From the NCBI RefSeq assembly GCF_000956595.1, contig NZ_JYOO01000037.1, positions 1-48,599 of the forward strand: a stretch of DNA of 48,599 nucleotides, in the 5' to 3' direction. The notes below the pieces were generated by a model. It saw only the letters and a program-made list of their open reading frames with translations, was not told where the DNA came from and ran no database searches. How positions within the stretch are numbered: the stretch's first letter is position 1; each line of letters begins with the position of its first letter. Below are positions 40,106-46,859 of the stretch, piece after piece. A program made the position numbers and the translations under genes. This DNA comes from Priestia aryabhattai B8W22. Its GTDB lineage: Bacteria; Bacillota; Bacilli; Bacillales; Bacillaceae_H.

Positions 40106-40255
40106 AATTAATCAAAATACTACAAATATTCAGAAAATAATTCAAAATGCATAGTTTTTTGTCATTTTCTGAAATATATGCGCAAAAGAGATGGAGACAC
40201 AACTATATCAATCGAATCTAAAGAGGAACCTACATTCACCATACCAATAAAGAAA

Positions 40256-40305
40256 TCCGAATGAGTTTGATTAAGAATCAAATTCATTCGGACCTTCTTT
40301 TAACT
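40256..40305. terminator. Long hairpin with T-rich tail
   Basis: 17-base arms (40256-40272 and 40276-40292) with a three-base loop, followed by CCTTCTTTT. It lies just downstream of the convergent coat gene; its central TTTGATT/AATCAAA resembles the hairpin at 9552. Confidence 0.6.
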
Positions 40306-40334
40306 AAGATACGTTTGTCTCATCCTCTTTTTAA

Positions 40335-40967
40335 TTAATGCAGCTTATGGCTATTAGGCATCTGAGGAGAAGCAGCAGCTTTTGCAAAACTTGTGATCAT
40401 TTGCTGCATATCTTCTTTTGCAAGCTGCGGCACTTGATAATAATGGTGTTTGTTTTGATAAAGAGAAATTTCATAAGCCATTTCAATCCAATTAGGAACA
40501 CTGTCTCCGAATATTCGGCGAACAACAGGATTTGTTATTTCTAAAGCGGTCATGGTTAGAAGAGATGCTTGAGACTTGACTAGACCCAGCATATGACCTG
40601 AAATTCCTTTTTCATTAATTTCCTCAACGGACTGATTCGGCTTTTTAGGCTGCGAAGGCTTTAAGCCATAGACAAAGGTATGAGACTGCTTCATGTTATA
40701 TACATGTGTAGAACCGGCCGGCTTTTGACCAGTAGAAAAAGCTTCTACGATTAAATTATATTCATTTAAAATAAACTGATATTGCCGATCAATAATATCA
40801 AGCAGCTCTTGTTCTTTTACATATTGCCTAAACATCATAAACTGATCCATTACATTAATCGAGCCGGCAAGTGTTTCATGAACGTCAAATAGTTCATGTC
40901 CTCCATGGTTCAATTGGGGGGGTACAGCTCCAGTTTGCATGTTTGTAGGAATTTCGTGATTATTCAT
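40335..40967 (-). CDS. CotF/YhcQ-family spore coat protein
   Basis: A 210-residue protein of the CotF domain family, closest in pattern to B. subtilis YhcQ. Visible features are NHGGHELFDVHETLAGSINVMDQFMMFRQYVKE, YNMKQSHTFVYGLKPSQPKKPNQS, HMLGLVKSQASLLTMTALEITNPVVRR and EISLYQNKHHYYQVPQL. Such proteins are made in sporulating cells and found in spore coats. The paired ferritin-like helices contain no clear metal ligands. SD GGAGG precedes ATG 40967. The gene is monocistronic; the inverted repeat at 41016 lies in its promoter zone. Confidence 0.85.
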   Translation of the reverse strand: MNNHEIPTNMQTGAVPPQLNHGGHELFDVHETLAGSINVMDQFMMFRQYVKEQELLDIIDRQYQFILNEYNLIVEAFSTGQKPAGSTHVYNMKQSHTFVYGLKPSQPKKPNQSVEEINEKGISGHMLGLVKSQASLLTMTALEITNPVVRRIFGDSVPNWIEMAYEISLYQNKHHYYQVPQLAKEDMQQMITSFAKAAASPQMPNSHKLH

Positions 40968-41015
40968 ACTAAGTCCTCCTTAAAATCGGTATCGACTATA
41001 GTCTTTAAACTTCTT

Positions 41016-41036
41016 CAAGTTTTATACTCAAACTTG
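41016..41036. promoter_or_regulatory. Inverted repeat CAAGTTT-N7-AAACTTG
   Basis: A perfect palindrome with seven-base arms, 49 bases before the start of the CotF-like gene. The spacer contains a TATACT-like sequence. Candidate operator. Confidence 0.4.
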
Positions 41037-41175
41037 ATTTATTCATAAAATGTTGCTCTACATAATTTAATTTACCTCTAGTTAGTTAATTAAAGGGTAA
41101 AAATGAAAGGGTTTTATAAAAAAAAAGCGAATATCAATAACAATTCACGATCTATAGATAGGGGAATCAAAAAAC

Positions 41176-41727
41176 ATGAATGAGCTGCTGTCATACTCAA
41201 GTGAATTAAAATATGAAGCAAATCAACTGGTGGTATCCAACCGTTTATTTAATTTGTTAAGAGAATACGGTTGCCCGCTCTCAGGGGAGAGTTTGGAGTT
41301 AAATGTCATGACAAATCGCATCATTAATTTTTACGTAGGAAATGATGAAATGGATGAAGAATCTATTTTTCACATGGGGTATCAGCTTACAAAGCGTTTT
41401 CAACCTTATAAGATGATATTTGCTAATGAAAAAGATAAGTATCAGTGGAGTGTGTATATGATTCAGCAGGGTGAAGAGTGGAAGCTTGATATTTCCGTGC
41501 TTCCAGAAAATATCGTGAAGGCCAAAGTTGAGAAACAAGAATTATTAAAATCACTTCTCACCGAAAAGAAGCGGGAATGTATTTTATTTTTCAAGCAGCA
41601 AAGCGGATATAATCGCTACTATACGAGTGACCATGTGTATAAGGCTGTGCTAGAAGATGACATTCACGATGATATGTCTTTTTTTATGTGGCTGCAAAAA
41701 CAAAAAAAAGGAAATCAACAAACGTAA
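41176..41727 (+). CDS. Hypothetical protein, 183 residues
   Basis: A soluble protein starting MNELLSYSSELKYEANQLVV, with SGESLELNVMTNRIINFYVGNDEMDEES and a Lys-rich end (FMWLQKQKKGNQQT). The N-terminal half is helical, followed by mixed strands around YQWSVYMIQQGEEWKLDI. I recognise no family or catalytic motif. ATG 41176 behind TAGGGGA is the only sensible start. It is convergent with dps and shares its terminator. Confidence 0.7.
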   Translation: MNELLSYSSELKYEANQLVVSNRLFNLLREYGCPLSGESLELNVMTNRIINFYVGNDEMDEESIFHMGYQLTKRFQPYKMIFANEKDKYQWSVYMIQQGEEWKLDISVLPENIVKAKVEKQELLKSLLTEKKRECILFFKQQSGYNRYYTSDHVYKAVLEDDIHDDMSFFMWLQKQKKGNQQT

Positions 41728-41752
41728 AAAAGAGCCGGTTAGGCTCTTTTTA
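41726..41752. terminator. Bidirectional terminator
   Basis: AAAAAAGAGCC, loop GGTTA, GGCTCTTTTT, used by the 41176 gene and by dps from the other side. Confidence 0.85.
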
Positions 41753-42202
41753 TGCATTTACAGATGTTTTTACAGGTAAAGCAGCTTTTAGCATCCAAAT
41801 ATGTTTTTCAATGTTGCCAATTGTTCCAATGAATAAGTCAGCTGTTACGTGATCATGTGCTGCTTCAGCTTTTTCAACTGCATTTTTTAGGTTCTTAACA
41901 AGTAGCGTATAGTCATTAATTAAGGTTTCTACCATTTCTTCACTCGTTTGCTCATTTCCATCTTCAGAAAGAGTAGCTGCTTGCAAAAATTGCTTCATCG
42001 TAGCAATTGGGCTTCCTCCAATGGCTAATAATCGTTCTGCATATTCATCTATATAGTCCGCCGTCTCATTATAGAATTCTTCAAATTTTTCATGAAGCGT
42101 AAAAAATTGAGGCCCTTTTACATACCAGTGAAAGCGATGTAGCTTCGTATATAATACGTTAAAATCGGCAATTTGTTGGTTCAATACGTTTTCTAAATTC
42201 AT
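41750..42202 (-). CDS. dps: Dps-family ferritin-like protein (MrgA-type)
   Basis: A 150-residue Dps-like four-helix protein. The inter-subunit ferroxidase ligands are in KLHRFHWYVKGPQFFTLHEKFEEFYNETADYIDEYAERLL (H, H, D and E positions all present). The DNA-binding N-terminal Lys tail of some Dps proteins is absent. Dps stores iron, removes peroxide and can protect DNA. ATG 42202 with AGGAGG upstream. A PerR-type box lies just upstream of its -35, fitting peroxide induction. A similar HesB gene is divergent from it. Confidence 0.9.
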   Translation of the reverse strand: MNLENVLNQQIADFNVLYTKLHRFHWYVKGPQFFTLHEKFEEFYNETADYIDEYAERLLAIGGSPIATMKQFLQAATLSEDGNEQTSEEMVETLINDYTLLVKNLKNAVEKAEAAHDHVTADLFIGTIGNIEKHIWMLKAALPVKTSVNA

Positions 42203-42244
42203 AGTTAATAGCCTCCTAATGAGTTGTTGTTATCTTATGTTTAT

Positions 42245-42272
42245 ATTATATCAAATATCAAATTAAAATCAA
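42245..42272 (-). promoter_or_regulatory. SigA-type promoter of dps
   Basis: On the minus strand TTGATT, a 16-base spacer, then TATAAT. Confidence 0.6.
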
Positions 42273-42279
42273 TACTTAT

Positions 42280-42294
42280 TTATAATAATTATTA
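42280..42294. promoter_or_regulatory. PerR box
   Basis: TTATAATAATTATTA matches the Per box TTATAATNATTATAA at 14 of 15 positions (one mismatch near the end). It lies eight bases upstream of the -35 of dps and 100 bases upstream of the HesB-like gene. Confidence 0.65.
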
Positions 42295-42394
42295 AATAAT
42301 AATAAGGATGCTTTTGAATTGCAGTTATTCTCTTTAAAAGTTTTAAAGATATGATAGGATAGAGCAAGAGTATTGAAAGGAAGAAGGGTTAGTC

Positions 42395-42676
42395 ATGCAT
42401 ATTACACCAGAAGCAAAACAATTAATTAACAATATACTTGAAGAGCAGGAGATAACAGGAATTCGCTTGTATTTCAAAGGAATTAGCTGTGAAATACCTA
42501 ATATTGGGTTAGCTTTTGAAGAACCTTTTGAAAATGATGAAATGTATGAAGTCGACGGAGTACAAGTAGCAATGGAGGCTTCTATTGTGCCTTATACAAA
42601 TGAATTAATGTTAGATGTTCATACAACGCCGTACGGTCCAGGTTTAGCATTAGTTGGGGCTAAAGAAGCTAAGTAA
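42395..42676 (+). CDS. HesB/IscA-family protein with only one cysteine (YneR-like)
   Basis: A 93-residue protein of the HesB/IscA fold (MHITPEAKQLINNILEEQEITGIRLYF, EVDGVQVAME and the C-terminal DVHTTPYGPGLAL). A-type iron-sulfur carriers use Cys-x(n)-Cys-Gly-Cys; here the only Cys is in KGISCEIPN and the C-terminal CGC is missing. It therefore cannot be a standard cluster scaffold and resembles B. subtilis YneR. ATG 42395 with GGAAGAAGGG upstream. Its role is unknown; it is divergent from dps across a shared regulatory region. Confidence 0.8.
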   Translation: MHITPEAKQLINNILEEQEITGIRLYFKGISCEIPNIGLAFEEPFENDEMYEVDGVQVAMEASIVPYTNELMLDVHTTPYGPGLALVGAKEAK

Positions 42677-42719
42677 AAAATTTATGTAAGAGAAGCTAAC
42701 AGGTTTGTTGTTTGTTTTG

Positions 42720-42735
42720 GTAAACCTTGGTTTAC
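42720..42735. promoter_or_regulatory. Palindrome GTAAACC-TT-GGTTTAC
   Basis: Perfect 7+7 arms immediately downstream of the HesB-like gene and 35 bases before the 57-residue frame. Candidate operator for that small gene. Confidence 0.4.
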
Positions 42736-42769
42736 TTAATTCAAACGTTAGTGAAATGGAGGGGGACCT

Positions 42770-42943
42770 ATGCTTCTTTCTCATCATGTAACGGTTGAAC
42801 AGAGACAGCAAATCAAACGCTTTAAGCAGCAAATACAAGACGCAAAAACGCTAGACGAGCGCCGTTTGTATCAAGCCCAGCTAAATAAATTTGTTGAGCG
42901 CCTATTTATTGAGAATCGCTTGCAGCGCAGCGGCGAACAATAA
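42770..42943 (+). CDS. Small basic helical protein, 57 residues
   Basis: GGAGGGGG precedes ATG 42770. The product MLLSHHVTVEQRQQIKRFKQ, then a long helix with QDAKTLDERRLYQAQLNKFVERLF, is highly charged and likely one or two helices, possibly a coiled coil. I do not recognise the family. It ends in a strong terminator and may be controlled by the palindrome upstream. Confidence 0.6.
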   Translation: MLLSHHVTVEQRQQIKRFKQQIQDAKTLDERRLYQAQLNKFVERLFIENRLQRSGEQ

Positions 42944-42956
42944 AAAACACCTAGAA

Positions 42957-42990
42957 AAGAAGCCTTCAAAAGAAGGTTTCTTTTTTTTTA
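42957..42990 (+). terminator. Terminator
   Basis: AGAAGCCTTC, AAAA loop, GAAGGTTTCTTTTTTTT. Confidence 0.85.
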
Positions 42991-43185
42991 GTAGATTATT
43001 ATACTTTTACACCTTGTAATTATTCATTTTCTTATATATCGCCCTTTATCTACTTAAAATCCGGTTTTCTGTATGAATATAGCACTAAAAACGTGTAAGT
43101 CACTATTAAATGAAAGCGCTTTCTGATATAGTAAAGGTATAGAATTGTACTTGTTCACCTACAATGTTCATAAGGAGTGGTTTGT
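42991..43185. other. Promoter region of the 36-residue frame
   Basis: AT-rich, no gene. It contains the cre site at 43111 and a TATAGT -10-like box at 43127-43132. Confidence 0.4.
43111..43124. promoter_or_regulatory. CcpA cre site
   Basis: TGAAAGCGCTTTCT matches the cre consensus TGWAANCGNTNWCA at all but the last base and is almost fully palindromic. It sits between a TATTAA-like -35 region and TATAGT, 62 bases before the 36-residue frame, and should cause carbon catabolite repression. Confidence 0.7.
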
Positions 43186-43296
43186 ATGATTGAAAGAGGA
43201 AACTTCTTAATTGGTTTAGCGTGGGGAACATCTTTGAGCATACCTTTATGGATCGCCTTCTTTGGCTGGATAAAATTAGTTTGGCGCTTGCTTTAA
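43186..43296 (+). CDS. 36-residue single-helix membrane peptide under a cre site
   Basis: AAGGAG and good spacing precede ATG 43186. MIERGNFLIGLAWGTSLSIP followed by LWIAFFGWIKLVWRLL forms one hydrophobic helix with Trp residues at both ends. A terminator follows directly, so it forms a complete transcription unit. I do not recognise it. Catabolite control suggests a role tied to carbon supply (inference). Confidence 0.55.
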   Translation: MIERGNFLIGLAWGTSLSIPLWIAFFGWIKLVWRLL

Positions 43297-43318
43297 ATAA
43301 ATAAAAACAAAAAAAGTA

Positions 43319-43354
43319 AAAAAACTTCAGTGAATATGCGCTGAAGTTTTTTTA
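43319..43354 (+). terminator. Terminator
   Basis: AAACTTCAG and CTGAAGTTT arms with a ten-base loop and T-tail. Confidence 0.8.
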
Positions 43355-43499
43355 AATAGCATAAATAGGTATTAGGAACTATTTAATAAAGTATAATTTG
43401 TAACGATAAGTAAATAAGACTACTATAAATATTATTTTTGGATTTTTTAGGATTCTAATGTTTTAGGTCTTATTACACAATGGAAAGAAGGAGTACAAA

Positions 43500-44201
43500 T
43501 TGAAAAGCTATCGTTTAGTAAGTTTCTCTACCTTATGTATCTGTCTATTCGTTTTATTCATTTCACCTTTTCAAGACACGTCTAGTGCATCAACTGATAA
43601 ATATCAAAATTTCAAGCAGCTCTCACAGCACGAGTCTTCAGCTAGCTATAAAGTGACGACCAAAGAAACGAAAAGTCCTGCCCTTATCTTTGCTCCACAC
43701 GGTGGAGGAATTGAAGGAGGGACAAGCGAAATTGCTCAAGAGCTTGGCAAACAAAATGCTCTCTACCTATTCGAATCGTTAAAATCGAAAGGCTCGCGAG
43801 ATCTGCACATCACAAGCACTCATTTTGATGAGCCTACAGCGCGTAAGATGGTAAGCAAGTATGATAATGTTTTATCTCTTCACGGGTATTCTGGGAATAA
43901 AAAATATATTTTTGTAGGGGGAACTGATCGGGAACGTGCAAAAAAATTAACGCAATTATTAAATCAAAATGGATTTCCGGCGGAACTTATCACAAAAGGG
44001 CACGATGAGATTGCAGGCATTAACCCTAAAAATATTGCAAATAAAAATCGTACCGGTAAAAGTATTCAATTAGAGATTAGCCAACCGCTGCGAAGTGCCA
44101 TGTTTCATTCATTCACTTCAAAAGGAAGAGCTTCATCTAAAACTCAAACTTTTTATAGGTTTACAAATGTACTTTCTACATTTGTTTCCACTTCTTACTG
44201 A
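43500..44201 (+). CDS. Exported poly-gamma-glutamate hydrolase-family protein
   Basis: A 233-residue protein with signal peptide (MKSYRLVSFSTLCICLFVLF, exit near SSASTD) and a poly-gamma-glutamate hydrolase (PghP/DUF867) domain. Likely metal or catalytic motifs are FAPHGGGIEGGTSEIAQE, STHFDEPTARKMV, VLSLHGYSG and SIQLEIS. Phage PghP hydrolyses capsular poly-gamma-glutamate; chromosomal copies may trim capsules or peptide stems. TTG 43500 with GAAGGAG upstream. The C-terminus (SKGRASSKTQTFYRFTNVLS) is family-typical. It is monocistronic. Confidence 0.85.
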   Translation: MKSYRLVSFSTLCICLFVLFISPFQDTSSASTDKYQNFKQLSQHESSASYKVTTKETKSPALIFAPHGGGIEGGTSEIAQELGKQNALYLFESLKSKGSRDLHITSTHFDEPTARKMVSKYDNVLSLHGYSGNKKYIFVGGTDRERAKKLTQLLNQNGFPAELITKGHDEIAGINPKNIANKNRTGKSIQLEISQPLRSAMFHSFTSKGRASSKTQTFYRFTNVLSTFVSTSY

Positions 44202-44203
44202 AT

Positions 44204-44237
44204 CAAAAAAAGAATGCTTTCGCAAGCATTCTTTTTT
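44204..44237. terminator. Terminator
   Basis: AAAAAAAGAATGCTT, short loop, AAGCATTCTTTTTT, between convergent genes. Confidence 0.85.
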
Positions 44238-44252
44238 CATAAACTAGTTTCG

Positions 44253-44522
44253 CTACTCCTGACTTATAATTGGTTTCCAGTTGAAATCTTTTACATCTTG
44301 AACAGAAGGCTTTCTCACGTGCTGTAAGCTTTCTTTATTACATGCTCCATAAACTATAAAATTTTGCTGAGCTTCTATTAAAGAAATAGAGTTGGCTCCT
44401 AGCTCATTGGCATTCAGCTTTTGATACGGATCGTCTTCCCAAAAACATATCTCACAAATATCATAGTCACCATCACTGTCTAATGATTGATAACCACAGC
44501 AAGGGCATGTATACTTTTTCAT
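44253..44522 (-). CDS. CPCC-family cysteine-rich protein
   Basis: An 89-residue protein with the CPCC domain (MKKYTCPCCGYQSLDSDGDYDICEICFWEDDPYQ), in which two CxxC-like pairs can bind zinc, and a helical end with NANELGANSISLIEAQQNF and VRKPSVQDVKDF. The family is often found next to toxins, possibly as immunity or antitoxin partners. No toxin gene is adjacent here. ATG 44522 is in a weak SD context (AAAGGAT). It is probably monocistronic; the role is unknown. Confidence 0.8.
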   Translation of the reverse strand: MKKYTCPCCGYQSLDSDGDYDICEICFWEDDPYQKLNANELGANSISLIEAQQNFIVYGACNKESLQHVRKPSVQDVKDFNWKPIISQE

Positions 44523-44809
44523 TGTTCCTATCCTTTCTGTATGAGATTTTAAGCTAGAAAAAAGTCAGCCATCTTATTTAACTATTTTACTATATTCAAA
44601 GGTGGTCTGAAAGAATATTCAAAAAAATACACCAGCATATTTCCTAGGATTTGTGAACATTTTATAACGAATTGGTGATAGTTATTGTGAGAATGAGTAA
44701 AAAAGGAGTACACTTACTAGGAAAATAGATCGTGTTCGGAAACGTCTACATAAAAGCATTTTTGGATATGATGAATGAAAAAAGAAAAAAGAGATAGGGA
44801 GTTACAAAT
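44523..44809. other. Promoter region of copC
   Basis: No gene seen beyond an 11-codon frame (MSKKGVHLLGK) without clear SD. The SD of copC (TAGGGAG) lies at the right end. No copper-type operator recognised. Confidence 0.35.
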
Positions 44810-44813
44810 ATAG

Positions 44814-45371
44814 AAAAAAATAATAGGTTTACTTTTAGCATGCTTTTTAGCTGTCCCGACAGCTAGTTTTGCTCATACACATGTGCAAACAACAGTACCG
44901 GAAAATGGTGCAACTGTTACAGCTCCCCTAAAAGAAATTAAATTAACCTTTGAAACACCCATTGAGAAAATTAGTACAATGACCGTTGCAAAAGATGGAC
45001 AAAACCTTTCACTTGCTTCGCAAAAAGTAGAGGGTCATGATTTAATAGCTTCTGTGGATCAGCCTCTTGAAAACGGATCTTACGCAGTGAACTGGGAAAT
45101 TGTAGGGGAAGATGGGCATGTAATAAAAGATTCGATTGCTTTTAAAGTAGATGTGAAAGATGAAGCGAAAGAAGAGAATACTCAAGCAGCCGGAAAAGAT
45201 AGTGAAAAAAAGCAAGGCGCCACGCAATCCGAACAACACCAAAAAAGTGCAGTAGCAAATGATGAAAAAACAGAGAACAATGATTCTTCATCGTTTTTTG
45301 TTGTCATGATTATTGCTATTGTAGTGGTGGTTGGAGCATTACTCTTAATCTTCAGAAAGAAAAAGGCTTAA
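44814..45371 (+). CDS. copC: CopC-domain copper-binding protein with interrupted start codon
   Basis: The frame encodes KKIIGLLLACFLAVPTASFA, a clear signal peptide, followed at the cleavage site by AHTHVQTTVPENGATVTAPLKEI. The mature CopC domain has H at its N-terminus (Cu site) and later DGHVIKDSIAF. A Lys/Glu/Gln linker and a C-terminal membrane helix (FFVVMIIAIVVVVGALLLIF) with RKKKA end it. SD TAGGGAG is well placed for an ATG at 44810, but the sequence reads ATAG, leaving TAG in frame. The next canonical in-frame start (GTG 44883) would drop the signal peptide. CopC delivers or exports copper together with CopD. Confidence 0.8.
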   Translation, partial: KKIIGLLLACFLAVPTASFAHTHVQTTVPENGATVTAPLKEIKLTFETPIEKISTMTVAKDGQNLSLASQKVEGHDLIASVDQPLENGSYAVNWEIVGEDGHVIKDSIAFKVDVKDEAKEENTQAAGKDSEKKQGATQSEQHQKSAVANDEKTENNDSSSFFVVMIIAIVVVVGALLLIFRKKKA

Positions 45372-45375
45372 AAAG

Positions 45376-46437
45376 ATGAGTGTTTTGTTGCCTGTTTTTG
45401 AGTGGTTCACATACGTAGCTCTTTCCTTATTATTAGGATTTGTCGTACTGCAATATGTGCCACTTACAAAAAAGCCAACAATTTTATTATCAAAGCGATG
45501 GCTACTTGCAAGTGCAGCGGCTGTCGCTATTTTTTCGGTTGGAAATTCGCTTGAGATTATTTTATCTTTTTCAAAAATAAGAGGGTTAGGTGAAACAGTT
45601 CGTCTTGTATTATTGGAAACAAGAACGGGACACGCCTGGATCTTTGTTGTACTGATTGCTATTTTATGTATGGTTGCTGTTTCAATAGAGAGCCACCCTC
45701 ATATGTATACATTACTGACTGTAGCCTTGGTGGGAGGAATCGCCTACGCAAGTCACGCAGCATCCGCTTCTGCGCTTAGCGGGATGCTTTCTCATTCCCT
45801 TCATATTTTAGCAGTTGGACTGTGGGGAGGGGTAGTTCTGATTGTTGCCGCTTTTTCAAAAGAAACCTCCAATTGGAAAAGTTTCTTAAGCTGGTTTACT
45901 CCTTTTGCAATCGCTTGTTTTGTGCTTCTTTCATTAAGTGGATTCATTTCGATGGTCATTATTATGGGGCTGTCCAACTATGTAAATTCATGGGCTACAG
46001 ATTACGGGCAGTCTCTTTTACTAAAGCATATTACGATTATTCCACTGCTTGCATTTGCGGTCATCAATGGTTTTCTTATGAAAAAAGCGATAAAACATCC
46101 CGAATATAAGCCCGTGATGTGGATTCGAGCAGAAAGCATTATTTTGCTTATCATTTTTTTATTTACAGCTATCATGGTGACGCAATCGCCGCCAACTAAT
46201 ATAAGTCATATGACAATGGATTCATCGATTCTTCCGTTTATCTACGGGAAACAAGTGACGCTCCCTCTAACGTTTAACGTAACGGTTGTAGGAATTCTAT
46301 TCTTATTTGTCGCACTGCTGTTTTTTGTGTATTTACTTATTTGTTTTTACAAAAAGACGGTATGGCTTAGCGTATTAAGTGCAGGTTTGTTTGTTTTTGC
46401 TTTTTATATTGCGATGATGACAAGTATTCAAGTCTAA
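45376..46437 (+). CDS. copD: CopD-domain copper transport membrane protein
   Basis: A 353-residue membrane protein with eight or nine helices and a CopD domain. The His motifs are in AYASHAASASALSGMLSHSLHILAVGLWGGVVL and LLKHITIIPLL. CopD moves copper across the inner membrane with CopC. In B. subtilis YcnJ the two domains are fused; here they are separate, four bases apart, with ATG 45376 and a weak SD (AAAGG), probably translationally coupled. The pair is the last of the unit before a terminator. Copper dependence of expression is not visible. Confidence 0.85.
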   Translation: MSVLLPVFEWFTYVALSLLLGFVVLQYVPLTKKPTILLSKRWLLASAAAVAIFSVGNSLEIILSFSKIRGLGETVRLVLLETRTGHAWIFVVLIAILCMVAVSIESHPHMYTLLTVALVGGIAYASHAASASALSGMLSHSLHILAVGLWGGVVLIVAAFSKETSNWKSFLSWFTPFAIACFVLLSLSGFISMVIIMGLSNYVNSWATDYGQSLLLKHITIIPLLAFAVINGFLMKKAIKHPEYKPVMWIRAESIILLIIFLFTAIMVTQSPPTNISHMTMDSSILPFIYGKQVTLPLTFNVTVVGILFLFVALLFFVYLLICFYKKTVWLSVLSAGLFVFAFYIAMMTSIQV

Positions 46438-46467
46438 AAACAGTGAGAAGTATCTCACTGTTTTTTT
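46436..46467. terminator. Terminator
   Basis: AAAACAGTGAGA, AGTA loop, TCTCACTGTTTTTTT, between convergent copD and the GerP-like gene. Confidence 0.85.
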
Positions 46468-46468
46468 A

Positions 46469-46657
46469 TTAGCCATTAAAAGCTGTGTTATCTCTCGGGC
46501 CTTTTCCCGGAGAAGGAGGCATCGGCATTTGAGAATTAGAAGTAGAGCCAGATCCGGATGTAGAGCTGCTTGAAGGTGATATATTTCCTGCATTTCCAAA
46601 AATAACGATACCACCAGAAATGGTTCCAATAGAAATAGATTTAATATAAACAGACAT
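46469..46657 (-). CDS. GerP-like spore germination peptide
   Basis: A 62-residue protein, VYIKSISIGTISGGIVIFGNAGNISPSS, then a Ser-rich stretch and MPPSPGKGPRDNTAFNG. The N-terminal VYI-x-ISIG-x-ISGGxxxFGNAG pattern is like the small GerP proteins (GerPB/PF type) that make the coat permeable to germinants. The rest of the gerP operon is not present here. ATG 46657 with GAGAGG upstream. GerP membership is moderately sure; exact member unknown. Confidence 0.6.
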   Translation of the reverse strand: MSVYIKSISIGTISGGIVIFGNAGNISPSSSSTSGSGSTSNSQMPMPPSPGKGPRDNTAFNG

Positions 46658-46859
46658 TCTTATTCAACCTCTCATCTAGTAAAAGAATTAAGTGTACCAT
46701 AGTAGTATATGACCAGCTTGTCATTTTCGTATAGACGAGTTTGAAGAATAGGTAAAAGCTTAGAAGTTCAGGTTGAGGAAGGAAATAGTGTAAAATAAGA
46801 TAGAACTTTGAAGGTAAAGTGTGTGTACCACCTATTAAAAGAAGCAGAAAGGAACTAAG

